From: Gautieria morchelliformis
Taxonomy: Eukaryota > Basidiomycota > Agaricomycetes > Gomphales > Gomphaceae
Direction: 5' to 3'
Assembly: GCA_015179125.1 (NCBI GenBank)
Contig: WHVA01000337.1
Coordinates: 62,001 to 126,000, forward strand
DNA length: 64,000 nt
The notes below the pieces were generated by a model. That model was not told the DNA's origin. It saw only the letters and a program-made list of their open reading frames with translations, and did no database searches. Position numbers and translations under genes: made by a program. Shown here in pieces: positions 40,890 through 53,800 of the stretch. How positions within the stretch are numbered: the stretch's first letter is position 1; the number at the start of each line of letters is the position of its first letter.

Positions 40890-41374
40890 TGTTGGGTGCA
40901 TTTATGCTCCTGCACCAAAATCAAGCATAATATATTCGATTTATTGTATGGTGTTTCAATCTCTTCTCACATTGTTCCTGTACCATGCATTCACTTCTCT
41001 AGTTATTTTCGAAATTTTCCAGTCACTCCCTACTTCTCCATTTCATTTTGTTATCTCTATTTTCAGCGGCTGCACCCAGCGGAGTTTAAAATGACTTCGA
41101 CGCGCGAGCTCTTGAGCGCTAAAGAGCCTGGTGCATGTATATGCCTTCTGAGACAGGATAGTGCTCCTCTCTCAGTGACAATAAATTCACTCAGAGAGGC
41201 GAGTAGTATTCTTTGTATTTTCATAGCATGTTGACTGAAAATCATGTAGTGAATTTGATTCTAGGTATTGTATTAATATAACAGTTACAATAAATTCACT
41301 GAGAGAGTGAATTTGATTCTAGCTTTCTAAGAACTCTACTGAACCTTCCCTGCCATAACCCCGAGTTGCTAACA
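40890..41374 (+). repeat. solo LTR of copia-4 family, opposite orientation (485 bp)
   Basis: TGTTGGGTGCATTTATGC to GAGTTGCTAACA with a 5-bp duplication GAGGA at 40885-40889 and 41375-41379. It is the reverse complement in layout of the solo LTR at 37744, so the two form an inverted pair about 2.7 kb apart. Confidence 0.93.
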
Positions 41375-43136
41375 GAGGACGGGATGGTTGGGCATGAGCG
41401 CGTGGATTGGGATGCAGGGGTTATTTTGCAGGTGTAGAGGGGGCGACACCATAATTGGTGGAATGATGGGGTAAAGTTTGAGAAGGGACGGGTGATGGGA
41501 TGAGGATTGGAGACATCGAGCGTGAGCTTGAATTGAGGTGTGGGTGGGTGGGTAAGGGAGTGTTTACTATTTCTCTTCCTGCCTCCAGCCATGGGTGCTC
41601 CACATGGTCCAGAGCCATGACAGAGTGCACATGTACAGGGTAGGCAACGCCACGAATACCTCCTCCGGGGAAAGGCCACGGGGAATGCGCTCCCTCCGCC
41701 TCCTCCACACATACCCTTCTCAGCTTACAAACATCACCGCGCATACCCACATGCGAATACACCTCATGTCCATCACAGCAACGGTAACTGCAGGTTTCGG
41801 ACGTCGGGAAGTTATGGGCCCCGCATGCTTCCTACTGTGCCATGTTGCTTCGGCCTGCTCGAAAGTGGCAGGCACTTGTACTGAGCCACCTTCTCCATCC
41901 AAAACTCGCTCACGTACGTGCGCTTGTGGTCTTGCACACTGAGCACATGCACATGCACATGCACATGTCCCCATCGACAAACCTGCCGCCTACTCCCACG
42001 TCTAAATTGACGTCCATACCCCTGGTTTTAAGACTTGGCCCTTTGCCCTGGAAGATTGGGTCACAGTTGGACACACCGGGTGCATCATTATGAGTACATG
42101 TCCGTGGGCGGGTGAGGACGCTGGGAGATGTGAAGTCTGGGAGGGCACGCTGTCAGTGTTTTGTGATGCGTGATGAAATGTTGTTTGATGGAGTAGAGGA
42201 GTAAAACATGGCATGAGAGATGGGGTAGTGCGGGGAGAATGACCGGGACGACATGCACGTACCATGCGACGACGATGATGTCAGGCTTGTTGAGTCTGTG
42301 TCTCTGTCCGTGTCATGCTATTCGTTGTAACTATGGAGTCTGGGCGTCGGTGTGCATGTCTGTCTTTGTTTGGTGTGGTGCGAGTGGCTTTGCCAACATC
42401 TTGATGTAACCACCCACGACGCCCTCTTGGCTCAGAATTATCAGTATCTGGCCGATAAGGGAATGCAAGGAACTATGTGAAACTCGATGGGAGTATGCTG
42501 GGTATATAGATAATATATTTGACAGTGAGTCCAACTGGATATTGCATACGGGTGCTCCAAGATAGTTAACATCGGGGTTCACGACAGCTAAAAAACCATG
42601 TCAGAGCAGGTCCAATACCGATGCCATTCAAATAATATCATACTAAATAAAACTGCAAACACGGTGCAGATCACCTCAGTGGCTTCCTGTACCACCAGGA
42701 ACAGCTCTACACCACACTGATCCGCATGCACTACTTCACCAGATCAGTATCCCAGGCACACACTACATGCAGTTCATTTCCTGGGAGGATGCAATACTTG
42801 AATCTGCATGCAGTCCACTGACTCTCAGCAGCAAACTAGGAACAATATTTTCACAAAGCACAGTAATAATAAATTATGAACAAAGTAAATTTGAAATGGT
42901 ACAGAATATATATGTATCTACAGGTTTGTAATTGTATGGGTTGGCCAGAGTGAGCAGATAGGGACATCTTCTATGGTGACCATTCTCCAAGTGCTGCAAT
43001 AGATTAGAAAAGGTGGGTTGATGTAAGTGGCTGCATGTTGCACTGCTAGGGGTTTTGTATTGGATGTGCAGCTATGATGCATTAGCTTGGATGCTTTCAT
43101 TAAGCCTCTGCCATTCTTCCAGATCCTACTGAACCA
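41375..43136. other. intergenic, nothing recognised
   Basis: Frames here lack domains. A lone TTATGGGCCCCGC near 41814 resembles the copia primer site but has no LTR beside it. From about 42840 the sequence is the 3' flank shared with the second DUF6533 copy. Confidence 0.35.
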
Positions 43137-44937
43137 TTAACCAGTGCCTGAAAGAGATGCTAACTGCTCACCCGAGGCAATCTGCCCAGCCATCTCTACA
43201 TCTCCAGGACATCCAGTCATGCAAGGAAACTCATCCAACTCTATCCCAGCTGAACCAGCCTCTTCAGGTGACTGCTGGCCTTCTTGATCAGCCACATTGT
43301 CCTCCAAATTCTCAGCATTGAAATCCTCCCGGCTCAAGTGAGGGTTCCCAAATTCAGCCACTATAGCATTGTGAACACTTTGCCTGGCTGCTTGGAAGCT
43401 GGAAAATGAAAGGGAGGGTAATGAGGGGCTGTTAAGTCGACTGTGTCTCTCTTTGAGAGTTAGGTGAAAGTGGCAGATGATAATCGCTGACAAGCTGTAT
43501 GTGCACTGTTAGTACAATCATATGTCTTTCTTCTCAACTTGGTGAGAAGATACCTGTTCTGAAGCCAGACCAATATACCAGCAATGCTTGGCTTGATACC
43601 ATAAAGCAGCTGAAGTTAGCCATTCTTTTATCATGATCAATGTATTACATACCCTCAATATCTGAAATGTAAAACAAGATGGAGTAAGCTCTCAAAGCTC
43701 AACATGTTTATAAGCAACAAGACCTTGGTTGTGACAGCATTAGCCAAAGCAATTGTAAGCACAAATCTAAATATGAATCAACATATGCAATATCATAGGA
43801 ATAATGTTCCATACCCATATCTGACAAAGCCTTACCTGTAGATTAGTGATATGTTCATATATATAAGCAATATGTTGTATGCTCACCTTGGTAAACCACT
43901 AGAATAATGAGAGATTTCTTATCCCAAATCTCACCTTTCCACCAAAGCCTCAGGTTTTGAATTGAGCTCAGAATGGTTATTATGACAACTCCAGTGTCAA
44001 AAATGATTACAGCAACATTGTCCATGGTGACCACTGCCAAAGGTATTCAGAGACAAATTGGGCAAATACAGACCCCTAGATCTTACACCTGAAGAATTTG
44101 TTAGTATAAATCTAAGCAGAAAGTCCCAGTCAGTGCTGACAATGTAAATGTATTAAATTGTGAACTAGTGGGATTGAAGTTGTCCAAAACAGCCTCATAC
44201 TATATGCAGTGAAATGAATTTATGCCATTCATACAAAGTCTGCACAGGGACATACCACTTCACTGGTAATAGCACCAAGAATAAGCAACCCAAGAACACC
44301 CAAAACTCTTTGATTCTGAAGGGAAATAGCATAGGTCCGAGCTAGCAGAAGGCCTAGGTAATAAAATGTGTTGATCCTTCTGCCTGAGAAATATATGGGT
44401 ATAATCACTCACCCTGTATACCAATCAGACCAGGAACTGCTAAAGCATCAACTAGGTGAGCTAGCACATTACATTTCCTTTGAATATATGAGTCTCTAGG
44501 TTGCTTCTTCATAAAGAATGCAAGTCATACTAGATACTCATTTCAATCAGTAAGGGTGTTACACATCAGAGCATTTTCATAATATACCTCAAGGGACACA
44601 TTAGATAAATCGGCATATATGGAAACAAAAAACAAAACCATGGGCATGTAACGAGCAGATAAATAGAGAATGGTGCCAATTTTGACGGTCTTGCACCAAA
44701 TGTGCTTGATTTCAGATGGCAAAGTGAGAAGAGTGTCGTAAATAAGCAGTGCTGTATAACAAGCTATGGGAACCGTGGAATTAGATAGGGGATATGTACG
44801 CATACCAAGCCCTGCGACGGTGGCACAGTGGAGGGCGAAGCTAGTTCAGGTAAGTTCTTCTGCATCTCACTCAATGTGATAAGTACGTACTTGTCTGATA
44901 GCACCTGGATTTCGGCCGACAGGTCTGCCTGAGACAT
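43137..44937 (-). CDS. DUF6533-domain multi-pass membrane protein, copy 1
   Basis: The start MSQADLSAEIQVLSD is at 44937. Splicing joins short exons: FALHCATVAGL (about 44815-44850), then ACYTALLIYDTLLTLPSEIK and HIWCKTVKIGTILYLSARY. That is the N-terminal DUF6533 pattern, a helix with a conserved Y-D and an H-I-W turn. Later exons are hydrophobic: TFYYLGLLLARTYAISLQNQ and RVLGVLGLLILGAITSE (about 44270-44370), VAVIIFDTGVVIITILSSIQ (43970-44030), RFVLTIALANAVTTKVLLLI, and GIKPSIAGILVWLQNR (43560-43610). The C-terminus (QAARQSVHNAIVAEFGNPHL to 43137) is hydrophilic. About seven membrane helices are expected. Introns have clean GTNNG donors. Function is unknown; a close copy lies at 62190-63987. 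Confidence 0.75.
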
Positions 44938-45479
44938 GATATAAGAACAACTGGAATGCAGACGAGGGACTAAGTTGTGCGTAGCGATGTGGGGTTGGAG
45001 TTGCAAATCGCGCAATGTGTATATATAAGATTCTCGCCATGGGTGCTGCCAGGTCAACCGATATTCACAACATCCCATCAGTGCGAAGCATGGCGCAATT
45101 TGCAAGGTGGGCGAGTCTGATAGAAGAACGTGATGTGAAAAGAATCAATACAAGGTTGAAGCATCAGATACAGTGATCCGCTCGGACGAGTAATTGAGCC
45201 TTGGGTTCTTGCCAGGAACTGGTTATCATATCTGCGGAATGGTCTCGAAAATGCATATAAAACTTGATGTCATGTAAGCTCACTTGGCACTCATTGGCGA
45301 CTCTAAGTGCGGTGTCAGCATAATGACACATGAAAATCAACTACGACACGGCTCACTGATGTGGATTAAGATGTCGCATCTCCAGTGTGTTACTTAGGAA
45401 GATGAGAACGCGAGAAGCGACGAGCGGAATGTATGGTATTTCCCTTTGCATATAAACAGACCGTCCATCCTGCATGACG
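44938..45479. other. intergenic, promoter side of DUF6533 copy 1
   Basis: Non-coding by inspection. It contains a TATATATAAGA-like motif near 45016-45028 on the gene's minus strand side (GTGTATATATAAG). Nothing else was recognised. Confidence 0.35.
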
Positions 45480-46735
45480 CGTTTACTCCCTTCTGCCCCA
45501 CGTCTTGCCATCCATCCATCCGCCAGCATGACGCAGACGCAGACGCAGACCCACCACCGATCCTGGAGACGCGGATGGTACGTCCCGTTGCCTAGTCCCT
45601 CATGTCGCTTACCGAGACCCACTCGCTGCCCCCTAGACTCCACCCTCCCGCCCTCACGTCCTGCACCGCCCTCCCACCCTGCAGCGGGCTCGTCCCGCGC
45701 GACACGCACGCCCACTGCGACACAGGGGGCTTCCCCGCGGAGGACGCGCGCTGCCCGTACGAGGCGTGTGCGCGGGGCCAGGCCAGCTCCAGAAGAATCA
45801 GCACTTGGAGCGTGAGCGCGGCTGCGGCGCATGGCGCGGGACGTTGGCGTGGTTCGGCGTGCGTTTTCCGGCGACGGGGGCGGAGGCGGAGAAGGGAGCT
45901 CACGCGCAGTCAAAGGCGGGCGCACGTGCGATGACACCGAGCCCCCCAGATGGCGGGAGCACTTCAAGGCGCCGCCCGAGCGGGAGTTCGGACCCCCGGC
46001 CCACCGCCAGTTTCATGTCGGCGGGGAGCGCGTGCGCGCCATTGGCGCGGCGGGGTCCGGGGACGAGCCTCCGCGATGCGGCACGGGGCTGGGGCTGGGG
46101 CTAAGGCTGGAGAGCGTAACCAACGTCGATGTGTCTTGGAGACGCTGTGTCTCTCGCCTGGGGGCCGCGTACGCGACGCGTGAACACGTGCGCATGTCGT
46201 CCTGCACATCCCCGCACCCCCGCAAACACACGACGCCGCCGCCCAACAACTACAGCCGCCGCAGCGCCACACACGCCCCGCAACCCCCCTTCCCTGGGCC
46301 CACCACCGCACCCTTACCCGCACCCTTACCCATACCGGCCCCCCTGCCAGAGCCCCCCAATCCCCGCCGCCACCACGCCGGCAAATGCACGAGCGGCTTC
46401 TTCGTGCACCCGCCCACCACGCCACTCGGGAACGGGAACGGCCCCCGCCCAATGTGTACCCCGCGCACATGCTCCCCCAGCCCCCGCCCCCGCTGCTCGC
46501 GCACGCCTACCTGGGCTCGCCGCACTCCCCGCGCCGTCATGCACACCGTGACACGCTGCAGCACCTGAGCGCCAACCCAAACCCAAACGCAAGCCACACC
46601 ATGCTCGCTGCGCCGCGGGCTGTTACCGTCACGGGTCCTGGCGTGGGTCCTGGTGTGGGTGTGGGTCCCGGGTTGGGTCCTGGGGCTGGTGTGGGGGTGC
46701 CGAGGCCCAGTTTGATGCCTGTGCAGTGGCATTAG
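45480..46735 (+). pseudogene. GC-rich gene-like segment, copy C, function unknown
   Basis: This is the most complete of three related copies (others at 17100-17600 and 39735-40705). Codon-like composition switches frame several times. Possible blocks are CSGLVPRDTHAHCDTGGFPA with CPYEACARG, a middle segment around FGPPAHRQFHVGGERVRAIG, and a proline-rich C-terminus with AYLGSPHSPRRHAHRDTLQH. The C-terminus ends in GPGVGPGVGVGPGLGPG and PSLMPVQWH before a stop at 46733-46735. Small ACGCAG repeats occur near 45530. The CPYEAC block with nearby His could be a degenerate zinc finger, but that is weak. No product is assigned. Confidence 0.4.
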
Positions 46736-47355
46736 TCGCATTTGCCTGGGAGCCGTGGGATGCGTGTGTGTATGCGTATGAGGGATGAGAGGCGCAGAGC
46801 AACTCGAAAGCATCAGGAGTGTTATGTGATGCCGGGTACGTGCACCGGCCCGTGGGTCCTCGGTATTCGTTTCACGTGGCGAGGGGAGGGGGGAGGGGAG
46901 GAAAGTGCCACCATCGCGGCTCGACTAGACTATGTATAGACTGGAGTGGGGGTGGGGGCGGGGTTGTCGGGAGAGTGTATCGTGTATCGTGTACTACTGA
47001 ATACGCTAGGTGGGAGACGTCTGTTAATATCTGCTAACGTTGGGTGCAAGACTGCGACAACAGTTCTGCGTTAGCGAAGCCCGCTGAGACATTATCGAAA
47101 GACAAAAGGATGGTAACAAGTAATGTTATTGTTGACCGCTACGATCCTTTGTCTTTCGCTTTTGCTCTTGAAGTCAAGCTGTCCTACTAACTCAGATGAA
47201 TAAGTATAGCTGTAGTTCCGAGTCAGAGACTGTAGGTCACTTTACTGCACTCGTTGTTTGCCACGCCACGCAAAGTACTGTAGTTCTTGTCGGATCACAC
47301 CGCCACCGCCACATCGCGATTCGGAATGATCTCCCAGCGCTAGTTCCTGACCCTG
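46300..47355 (+). repeat. segmental duplicate C, partner of 39735-40705
   Basis: It includes the 3' part of the GC-rich segment plus about 0.6 kb of 3' flank. The shared flank contains AGCCCGCTGAGACATTATCG and GATCTCCCAGCGCTAGTTCC-type blocks in the same order as copy B. Confidence 0.75.
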
Positions 47356-47420
47356 GCCCACGCAATTCGAGCTCCCGACTCGGATCAGGCACCAGACTCT
47401 GCAACGGAGCGTGATTTATT

Positions 47421-47935
47421 TATGTACTAGGACCACACAGCGCGCTGTACTTGGAACCTTCGTGCAATCATGCGCAGTGCGCACTGCCAGTGATGATGCA
47501 CGAGGACTGGCATTCGTGATGCGTCTGGTAGGGGCTACACCATAGACGCCGAGCTAATTGAACCTTGGAGTCCAAGCATAGACGCCAGAGCCTTGGAATA
47601 GAATACAGTAAGATGAATCTGCGAGCGCGCGTCAGCGTTGCTCACAGTAGCGCCATAGAGTTACCTTTTGTTAGTGTTGCCGGCAGCTCCGCTCAGTTCG
47701 GCTTAAGCCGGCAGCCGAGCTCCTTATTAACCGGCCCGCGCCAGCTCTTTGGTTGTGGTTGAGCGTTATTTAGCTTGGCTGCCAGCCCTAAGCCGGCAGC
47801 CGTTGACTAAGAAGCTCGGTAACGGAGTTACATAATACATTCCATGAAAGTCCCGTCTTAAGCTACACCATTGCGTGATGATCTCGCCGTGGAATCAACA
47901 CTAACTCAAATTTTCTTGACTCTCGCCACACAACG
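47421..47935. other. intergenic upstream of eIF3c remnant
   Basis: No gene was seen. A short GC-rich stretch near 47670-47815 has three AAGCCGGCAGCC or GGCTGCC-type motifs in both orientations, possibly part of a small repeat. Confidence 0.35.
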
Positions 47936-50326
47936 ATGTCGCGCTTCTTCAAACAAGAAGGTGATTCGAACTCTGACACTGAAGAGTCGGAAGAAGAGCT
48001 TCTGTCAAGTGTGATGACGAGGCTCCCGCGCCCTCTGGTAAACCTGCGGCTGCACCAGCCAGGGGCATGTCTCGTTTCCTAAGAACTGCTGGTTGAGACG
48101 ATTCCAGCTCGGAATCAGAAAGCGCTGATGATGATGAAAGTGACAGCGATGGAGACGCGGCCCAGCCGCAGAAAAAGGTATCCCGGTCCAGACCTGATCA
48201 AGAAGACGACAGCGAGGACGAAGACGATGTAAAAAGGATCGTCAAAAGCGCAAAGGATAAGCGGTTGGAAGAAATGGAAGGCACGGGCAAGGCAATAGAT
48301 AATGCCTTAAAATCAATCACTGGGTGGCTATTTCGAATGGTGCGTCGCTTCAAGGGCCTCTTGCAGATTCTGACTTTTAAACAGAATTTGACAAACTTGT
48401 CCGCCTTGCTCAAAGACAGACCAACGTCGCCAAACGAATACCACGTATTTGTGTCCTGCTTGCACTTGTATCATCTCGATTCAATTACAACTCATCTGTA
48501 TCGACGCATATGCCCATCAGTCTGTTGCTCGCTTCGCAGCGTGAGGTCGACCAATTGATTGCTATCGTCATGGGTGACCCTTCGTATTCTGTACAAGAGA
48601 TTACAGAGGATTACGACGAGTTTGTGGAACGTTCACCGGCGGATGAGAAAGACGGTGTGGTTCGTATCCGCGGAAGCATCATATCATTTGTGGATTGCCT
48701 CGACGACGAGTTTACCAAAAGCTTGCAAAATATCGACCCGCACGGCACAGAATATGTGGATCGACTCAAGGACGAGAAGGGCTGTACGAGAGCATATGTC
48801 AAGCGCAAGCTTTCTATGAGACGACAAATCAACTTGATCCCCTGGCCCGAGTTATCATGCGCCGCCTTGAACACATTTACTCCAAGGTGATATTATGATG
48901 TATCTTTGTTGTATTTTTTGATATCTACTGACCAAAACCTAGCCTGATGCCGTGATCCAAGCACTTGAGCAGACTGCTACCCAATCCAAACTCGTGCCAT
49001 CAACGACACTGGCCACTCAAGGGTCGGGTTCCTCACTGATTCACTCCCTAAGTGTGTCTTTGTACAAGTCGGATAACTCTTTTCTCCGTACACGAGCAAT
49101 GCTCTGTCACATTTACCACCATGCACTCGCCAACGAGTTCTATGTGGCGCGTGATATGTTGCTGATGTCACATCTCCAGGAGTCGGTCCACGCCGCCGAT
49201 GTTGCGACACAGATTCTGTATAATCGCACCGTTGTCCAATTGGGCCTCTGTGCATTCCGCAAAGGCTTGATTCGAGAGGCACAATCTACATTGCAGCGGG
49301 TCAAGGAGCTATTAGCCCAGGGCGTGCACCAGCAGCGATATCAGACTCTTACGCCTGAGCAGGAGAAAGCTGACAGACAACGCCAACTGCCATTCCACAT
49401 GCACATTAACACCGAGTTGTTGGAAGCCGCATTTTTAGTGTCCAGTATGCTCGTGCAAATACCTCTGCTGGCAAGCATCGACGACGAGGAACTCAAGCGC
49501 AAGGCTATTTCAAAACCCTTCCGGTGATTGCTTGACTTTGCCAATAGGCAGGTCTTCACTGGCCCTCCCGAAACACCACGCGACCATATCATGCAAGCCA
49601 GTAAAGCTCTTCAGGGCGGTGAGTGGGAGAAATGCAGGGATCTGATTCAGAGCATCAAGATCTGGAGCTTGATGCCGGGAGCACAGTCCGTCAAGGATAT
49701 GCTTGCAAGGTGAGGCAAAGAATTATAGCTACATATTCGACATATTCGAGACCCTAATGTGACTTTCCAGGCGCATACAAGAAGAAGGCCTACGAACATA
49801 CCTCTTCACATATGCACTGTACTACTCTACGTTGTTGTTATCCCTTCTGTCACGAACATTCTCTTTGTCTTTGCGAACAGTAACTTCAACAGTTTCCAAG
49901 ATGATTTGGAATGAGGAGCTTGCTGCATCCCTGGACCAATCGTCGGGCGTAGTTGTCTTCCATCGTGCTGAAGTCACGTGTGCGCAGCAGCTTGCCCAAT
50001 CATTGGCAGAGAAGCTTGGTACGATGATCACGCAGAACGAGAAGGGACTGTATCTCAAATTGGGTGGTGGGAGCACGTGGGCAGACTGCACGGACGGCAC
50101 CAAACAAGAGAAGAGAACCGGCGACCAGGCTGGAGAGAGGCGACGGACTGGGGAACGACGGGGCGGGACAGCTTCAAGAGGTACGTGTCTGCCATTGTCC
50201 CTTCATACGTCTGCAGTTCGCTTACGCATATTTAATCCAGGAGGCACTCGAGGAGGTCGAGGTGCAAGATTTGCTCAAGGGTTAGGTAACCGAATGGGTC
50301 AAGCGTCACAAAGGACAAGAGCGTGA
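47936..50326 (+). pseudogene. eIF3 subunit c (NIP1) pseudogene
   Basis: eIF3c is a core scaffold of translation initiation factor 3 in the cytoplasm. The start MSRFFKQEGDSNSDTEESEE is a typical acidic eIF3c N-terminus, followed by VKSAKDKRLEEMEGTGKAID, HWVAISN, EFDKLVRLAQRQTNVA and VLLALVSSRFNYNSSVSTHM. Later blocks are [80 protein letters not shown] and MIWNEELAASLDQSSGVVVF. Introns at 48338-48391, 48887-48943, about 49711-49770 and near 50180-50240 are kept, so it is not a processed copy. Lesions include frameshifts near 48025, 48310 and 48780, stops near 48095 and at 49525-49527, and loss of roughly 150 codons expected between QTNVA and VLLALVSS. It ends at a splice donor near 50320, with no further exon recognised. 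Confidence 0.88.
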
Positions 50327-50818
50327 GGTAGGTCTAATTCTCCTCAGTTGTTTTGCAGCTGCGTAAATATTTCCTCATCTCGAGACAGTTAATGTGTGCT
50401 ACGTAGCTAGAAATTCTTGTGATCATCTGTCCCCCATAACTCTTGTATCTCAATCAGTGTTATCTAATTTCTCGTCCTTTAGATTGGCTAGTAAAGTGTA
50501 TGCAAGTCAGGATTTACGGGCGCCGAGGAACAGCCTAAATAGGGATGATTATGTAAGGTTGTTTCGTGTTTCTTTGCGCACCTCATGGGCCGCTGACCAC
50601 TTAGACGCATTCAGCAGCAGCGGTATACCATGGAGTCCGACGGCATCGGTGAGTCTATTAGCGCTAAGTGTAGATTTGTACTAAGGCTATCTCATGCAGG
50701 CTTTTATGATCCACTTCTATGGGGTTCCATAAGATTCTGGCGACAATCCCTCCAAGTATACCGTGGTATAACTACTACAAGACTTGTAAGTCTAATAGTC
50801 TAAAAATATTTCCCTCCA
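50327..50818. other. intergenic between eIF3c remnant and hAT gene
   Basis: No domain-bearing frame. It probably includes the left end of the hAT element, but no terminal inverted repeat could be paired. Confidence 0.35.
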
Positions 50819-53800
50819 ATGCCACGCAAGAAGGCTGCTGATCAGTCACCGAAGCCTCAGGAACCCCAACCTCCAGCCATGGGGCCCCGTGTCTGTAAAA
50901 ATACAGCATATCAAGATGCTATTCAACGTATTGTTGAAGAGGACGAAGATGGTGAGATGCATCAACCCCGAACTAGGCAGGGTACTAGGGTTCGTCTCTC
51001 CAGAGCAAAGAAAATTCTGGCCGCTCCTGCCGCAGATGTTGGAAATATGGAACCAGGCCCACCAACGGCAGCCTCGAAGGCACGTGCTAAGAAGGCTCGT
51101 GAGAAACAACGTCAAGATCGTTTAGCCCGCAACGAAGACGAGCGAGAGGCTCATGATATTGGGGCTTTTTTCGAAGATGAGCCTGGTCATATCGCTGAAG
51201 GTGCGTTTCTTCTGTCTCTCTGGCTATAGTAATAGTAACATGTGTTTAATAGTATCACATGATCTAACAGCATTGCCAGAAAATCAGCCACCTTCTCCTA
51301 GGGAAGACACGGCATCTATCTATGATCCTGCAACACCACAACCGGCTGCAACACCCCAACACCCACATACAGCTGCTATTTCACAATCTCCATTCGGACG
51401 TCCTCGCGCATGTCTCCGACCACCATGTTCCCGAACAGCCAATGATGTGTGGCACTTCTTCAAGAGGGGTGCAACCAGAACTACTTGTGCTTATTGCAAG
51501 TATGTGAATGCATAATGTAGTTGGCATGAGACTGATGATATATTTCATTATCAGAAACCCATTTGAATATTCTCTAAAGACAACAACAGGTGTTCTTCGG
51601 GACCACATCGAAGAATACCATATACACGAGTACGTCGAAGTATGTAAGCAAAACGGATGGGCAATCAAGATCAAATCTCTGACGAGTAACTACCATGAAT
51701 CGGAACCCGTAACTACACCATGTCCACTCTTTACTATGGCTCGGTTCAAGACTGCCCTTGTAAATTGGATTGTTGCTGATGATCAGGCAAGAATGATTCA
51801 AACAAAATGGTTATGTCTTAATTGTCATATAAGGCCATTTATGTCGTCGAATGCCCCGAATTTCGACATATGTTGCTTCTGCTTCGGGAAACCCTTTCTG
51901 ACAAAGATATCCCACATCGTACAATGATCCGGTCGTTAATAGTGCGGGCATGATAGACTCAATTTGAAGAACTCAAGGAAGAATTACAGGTGTGCCCCCA
52001 CATATTACTGATATCCATATTCTCATATGGGCTTAGTATGCGGCTGGGAAAATTTCACTTACAATGGATGGGTGGGACGATAAGTCTATGCGTGCCTATA
52101 TTGCAGTAACCGCTCATTACCTACGACGGTCGATATGTCCTACTTCAAAAACTATACCAGGACCGCTGGCGATGTATACAGGACTTGTAGGATTTTTACC
52201 AATGCCAGGCCGCCACTTCGGTCAGGATCTCACGAAGGGGCTCGTTTTTGTTACTGATCGTGCAGGAATCACTGACAAGGTATGTTTTGATGGAGATGGC
52301 TAAAGCCAGTGACCAACTATTATCATACTAGATTGGGTTTATTACAACGGATGGTGCCTCAAATATGGCAGTGATGGTACAAGACTTCAAGGTTATCCTG
52401 AGGAACCGATTTATTGACTTTGAGAGCGAAGAGCGGCACATTGTGTATGTAATTTTATCTAGTTATTTTACTTACATCCTGATTGCCGGCTTAGGTGTTT
52501 CCCCTACCGACTTCATACTTCAGTTACAGTGATGCTTCATGGGTGTACTAATGAAGTTGCGCTACAGAACACTACTAATGAGTTTGAGTCCCTTGAGAGG
52601 GAACCTGAGAATCCCGATACACAAACCATGGCGGACGCACTTCAGCGAGACCCAGTGGCAATTGCACGCAATATTATCAACAATGTGAGGGCATCACAGT
52701 TACGTCGTGAAGAATTTAAAGAGGTCATTGAATACGGTAATCGACAGTCTCAGTGGGAGGACAAAGATGGGCGTAAGTATAGTCTTCCAGTCTTAGCTCT
52801 ACTCCGTGACAGTCCACTTCGCTGGGGTTCAACATACATTATGTTGGAACGGTTTTTATTCCTTCAAGCCGTAAGTGACTAATTAATTTACTAGCAAATA
52901 CTCATGTACACTCTCAAGCCAATCCGAGTATATCTTAACCCTGGCATCATCAACAAGCTTTTCAAGAGTAGACTTACGCCATGTGAGTGGAAAGTACTGG
53001 AAAGCATCAATGAGATACTGGAGGTATGTACACTGTTCTCTGTTGAAACAACAATATTCAATGATTTCATGATATCAGCCTGCACATGCGCTACAGTCTG
53101 TAATGTGCTCGGAGTCGACCCCTGTGCTTGCCTGTGTTGTCCCAGCATTCGATTCCCTTCTGAGTGCTTGGTCACGTATGTGTGAGCAACCTGCAAAATC
53201 ACATCTGAGACCAATGCTTCAAGCCGGCATTGACAAGCTATGCAGTCAGTACAATGACACTCACTTTTCAAAGTCTTCGATCATTTGCATAGGTAATCTC
53301 TCGTTCTTGTTTTTGTGTAATGTTGTTCAGCTAACCTGTGCCTCAGTTCTTCTTCCAGCCCTTCGTTTCCGATGGCTTGAAGAAAATTGGCCATAACACC
53401 ATGTAGTATATGCCAAATGCGTGATAAAGGAAGAGGTAACAAAAATGACTATTTGGAATCACGAACTACTCATTAACTGCACTATATTATTAGCTTAGAC
53501 AGTATCGTGAGAATCACCTTGATCACCTTGATGCCCAACCGTCGCATAGTGCACCGAAGCACCATTCACCATCCAAGAATGCATTTAATATTTTGTTTGG
53601 CAAAGGCGCTCCGCATCATACCACTGGTCGGCCCCAGCACACACCCTCGGTCGATGAGGAGTTCAACTCATATTGCCATGCACAAAACTGGCCTGATATC
53701 TATTCCCTTGACCTTGTCAGTTGGTGGGATGTAAGCACTTGTATTGTGTGCTACAAGCAAACTAACACTATTATCAACATCACGAAGACCACTACCCCAC

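Noticed and set aside
41813-41826. TTATGGGCCCCGC resembling a copia primer site
   Set aside because: No LTR end lies directly before it and no gag follows, so chance or a very old remnant.
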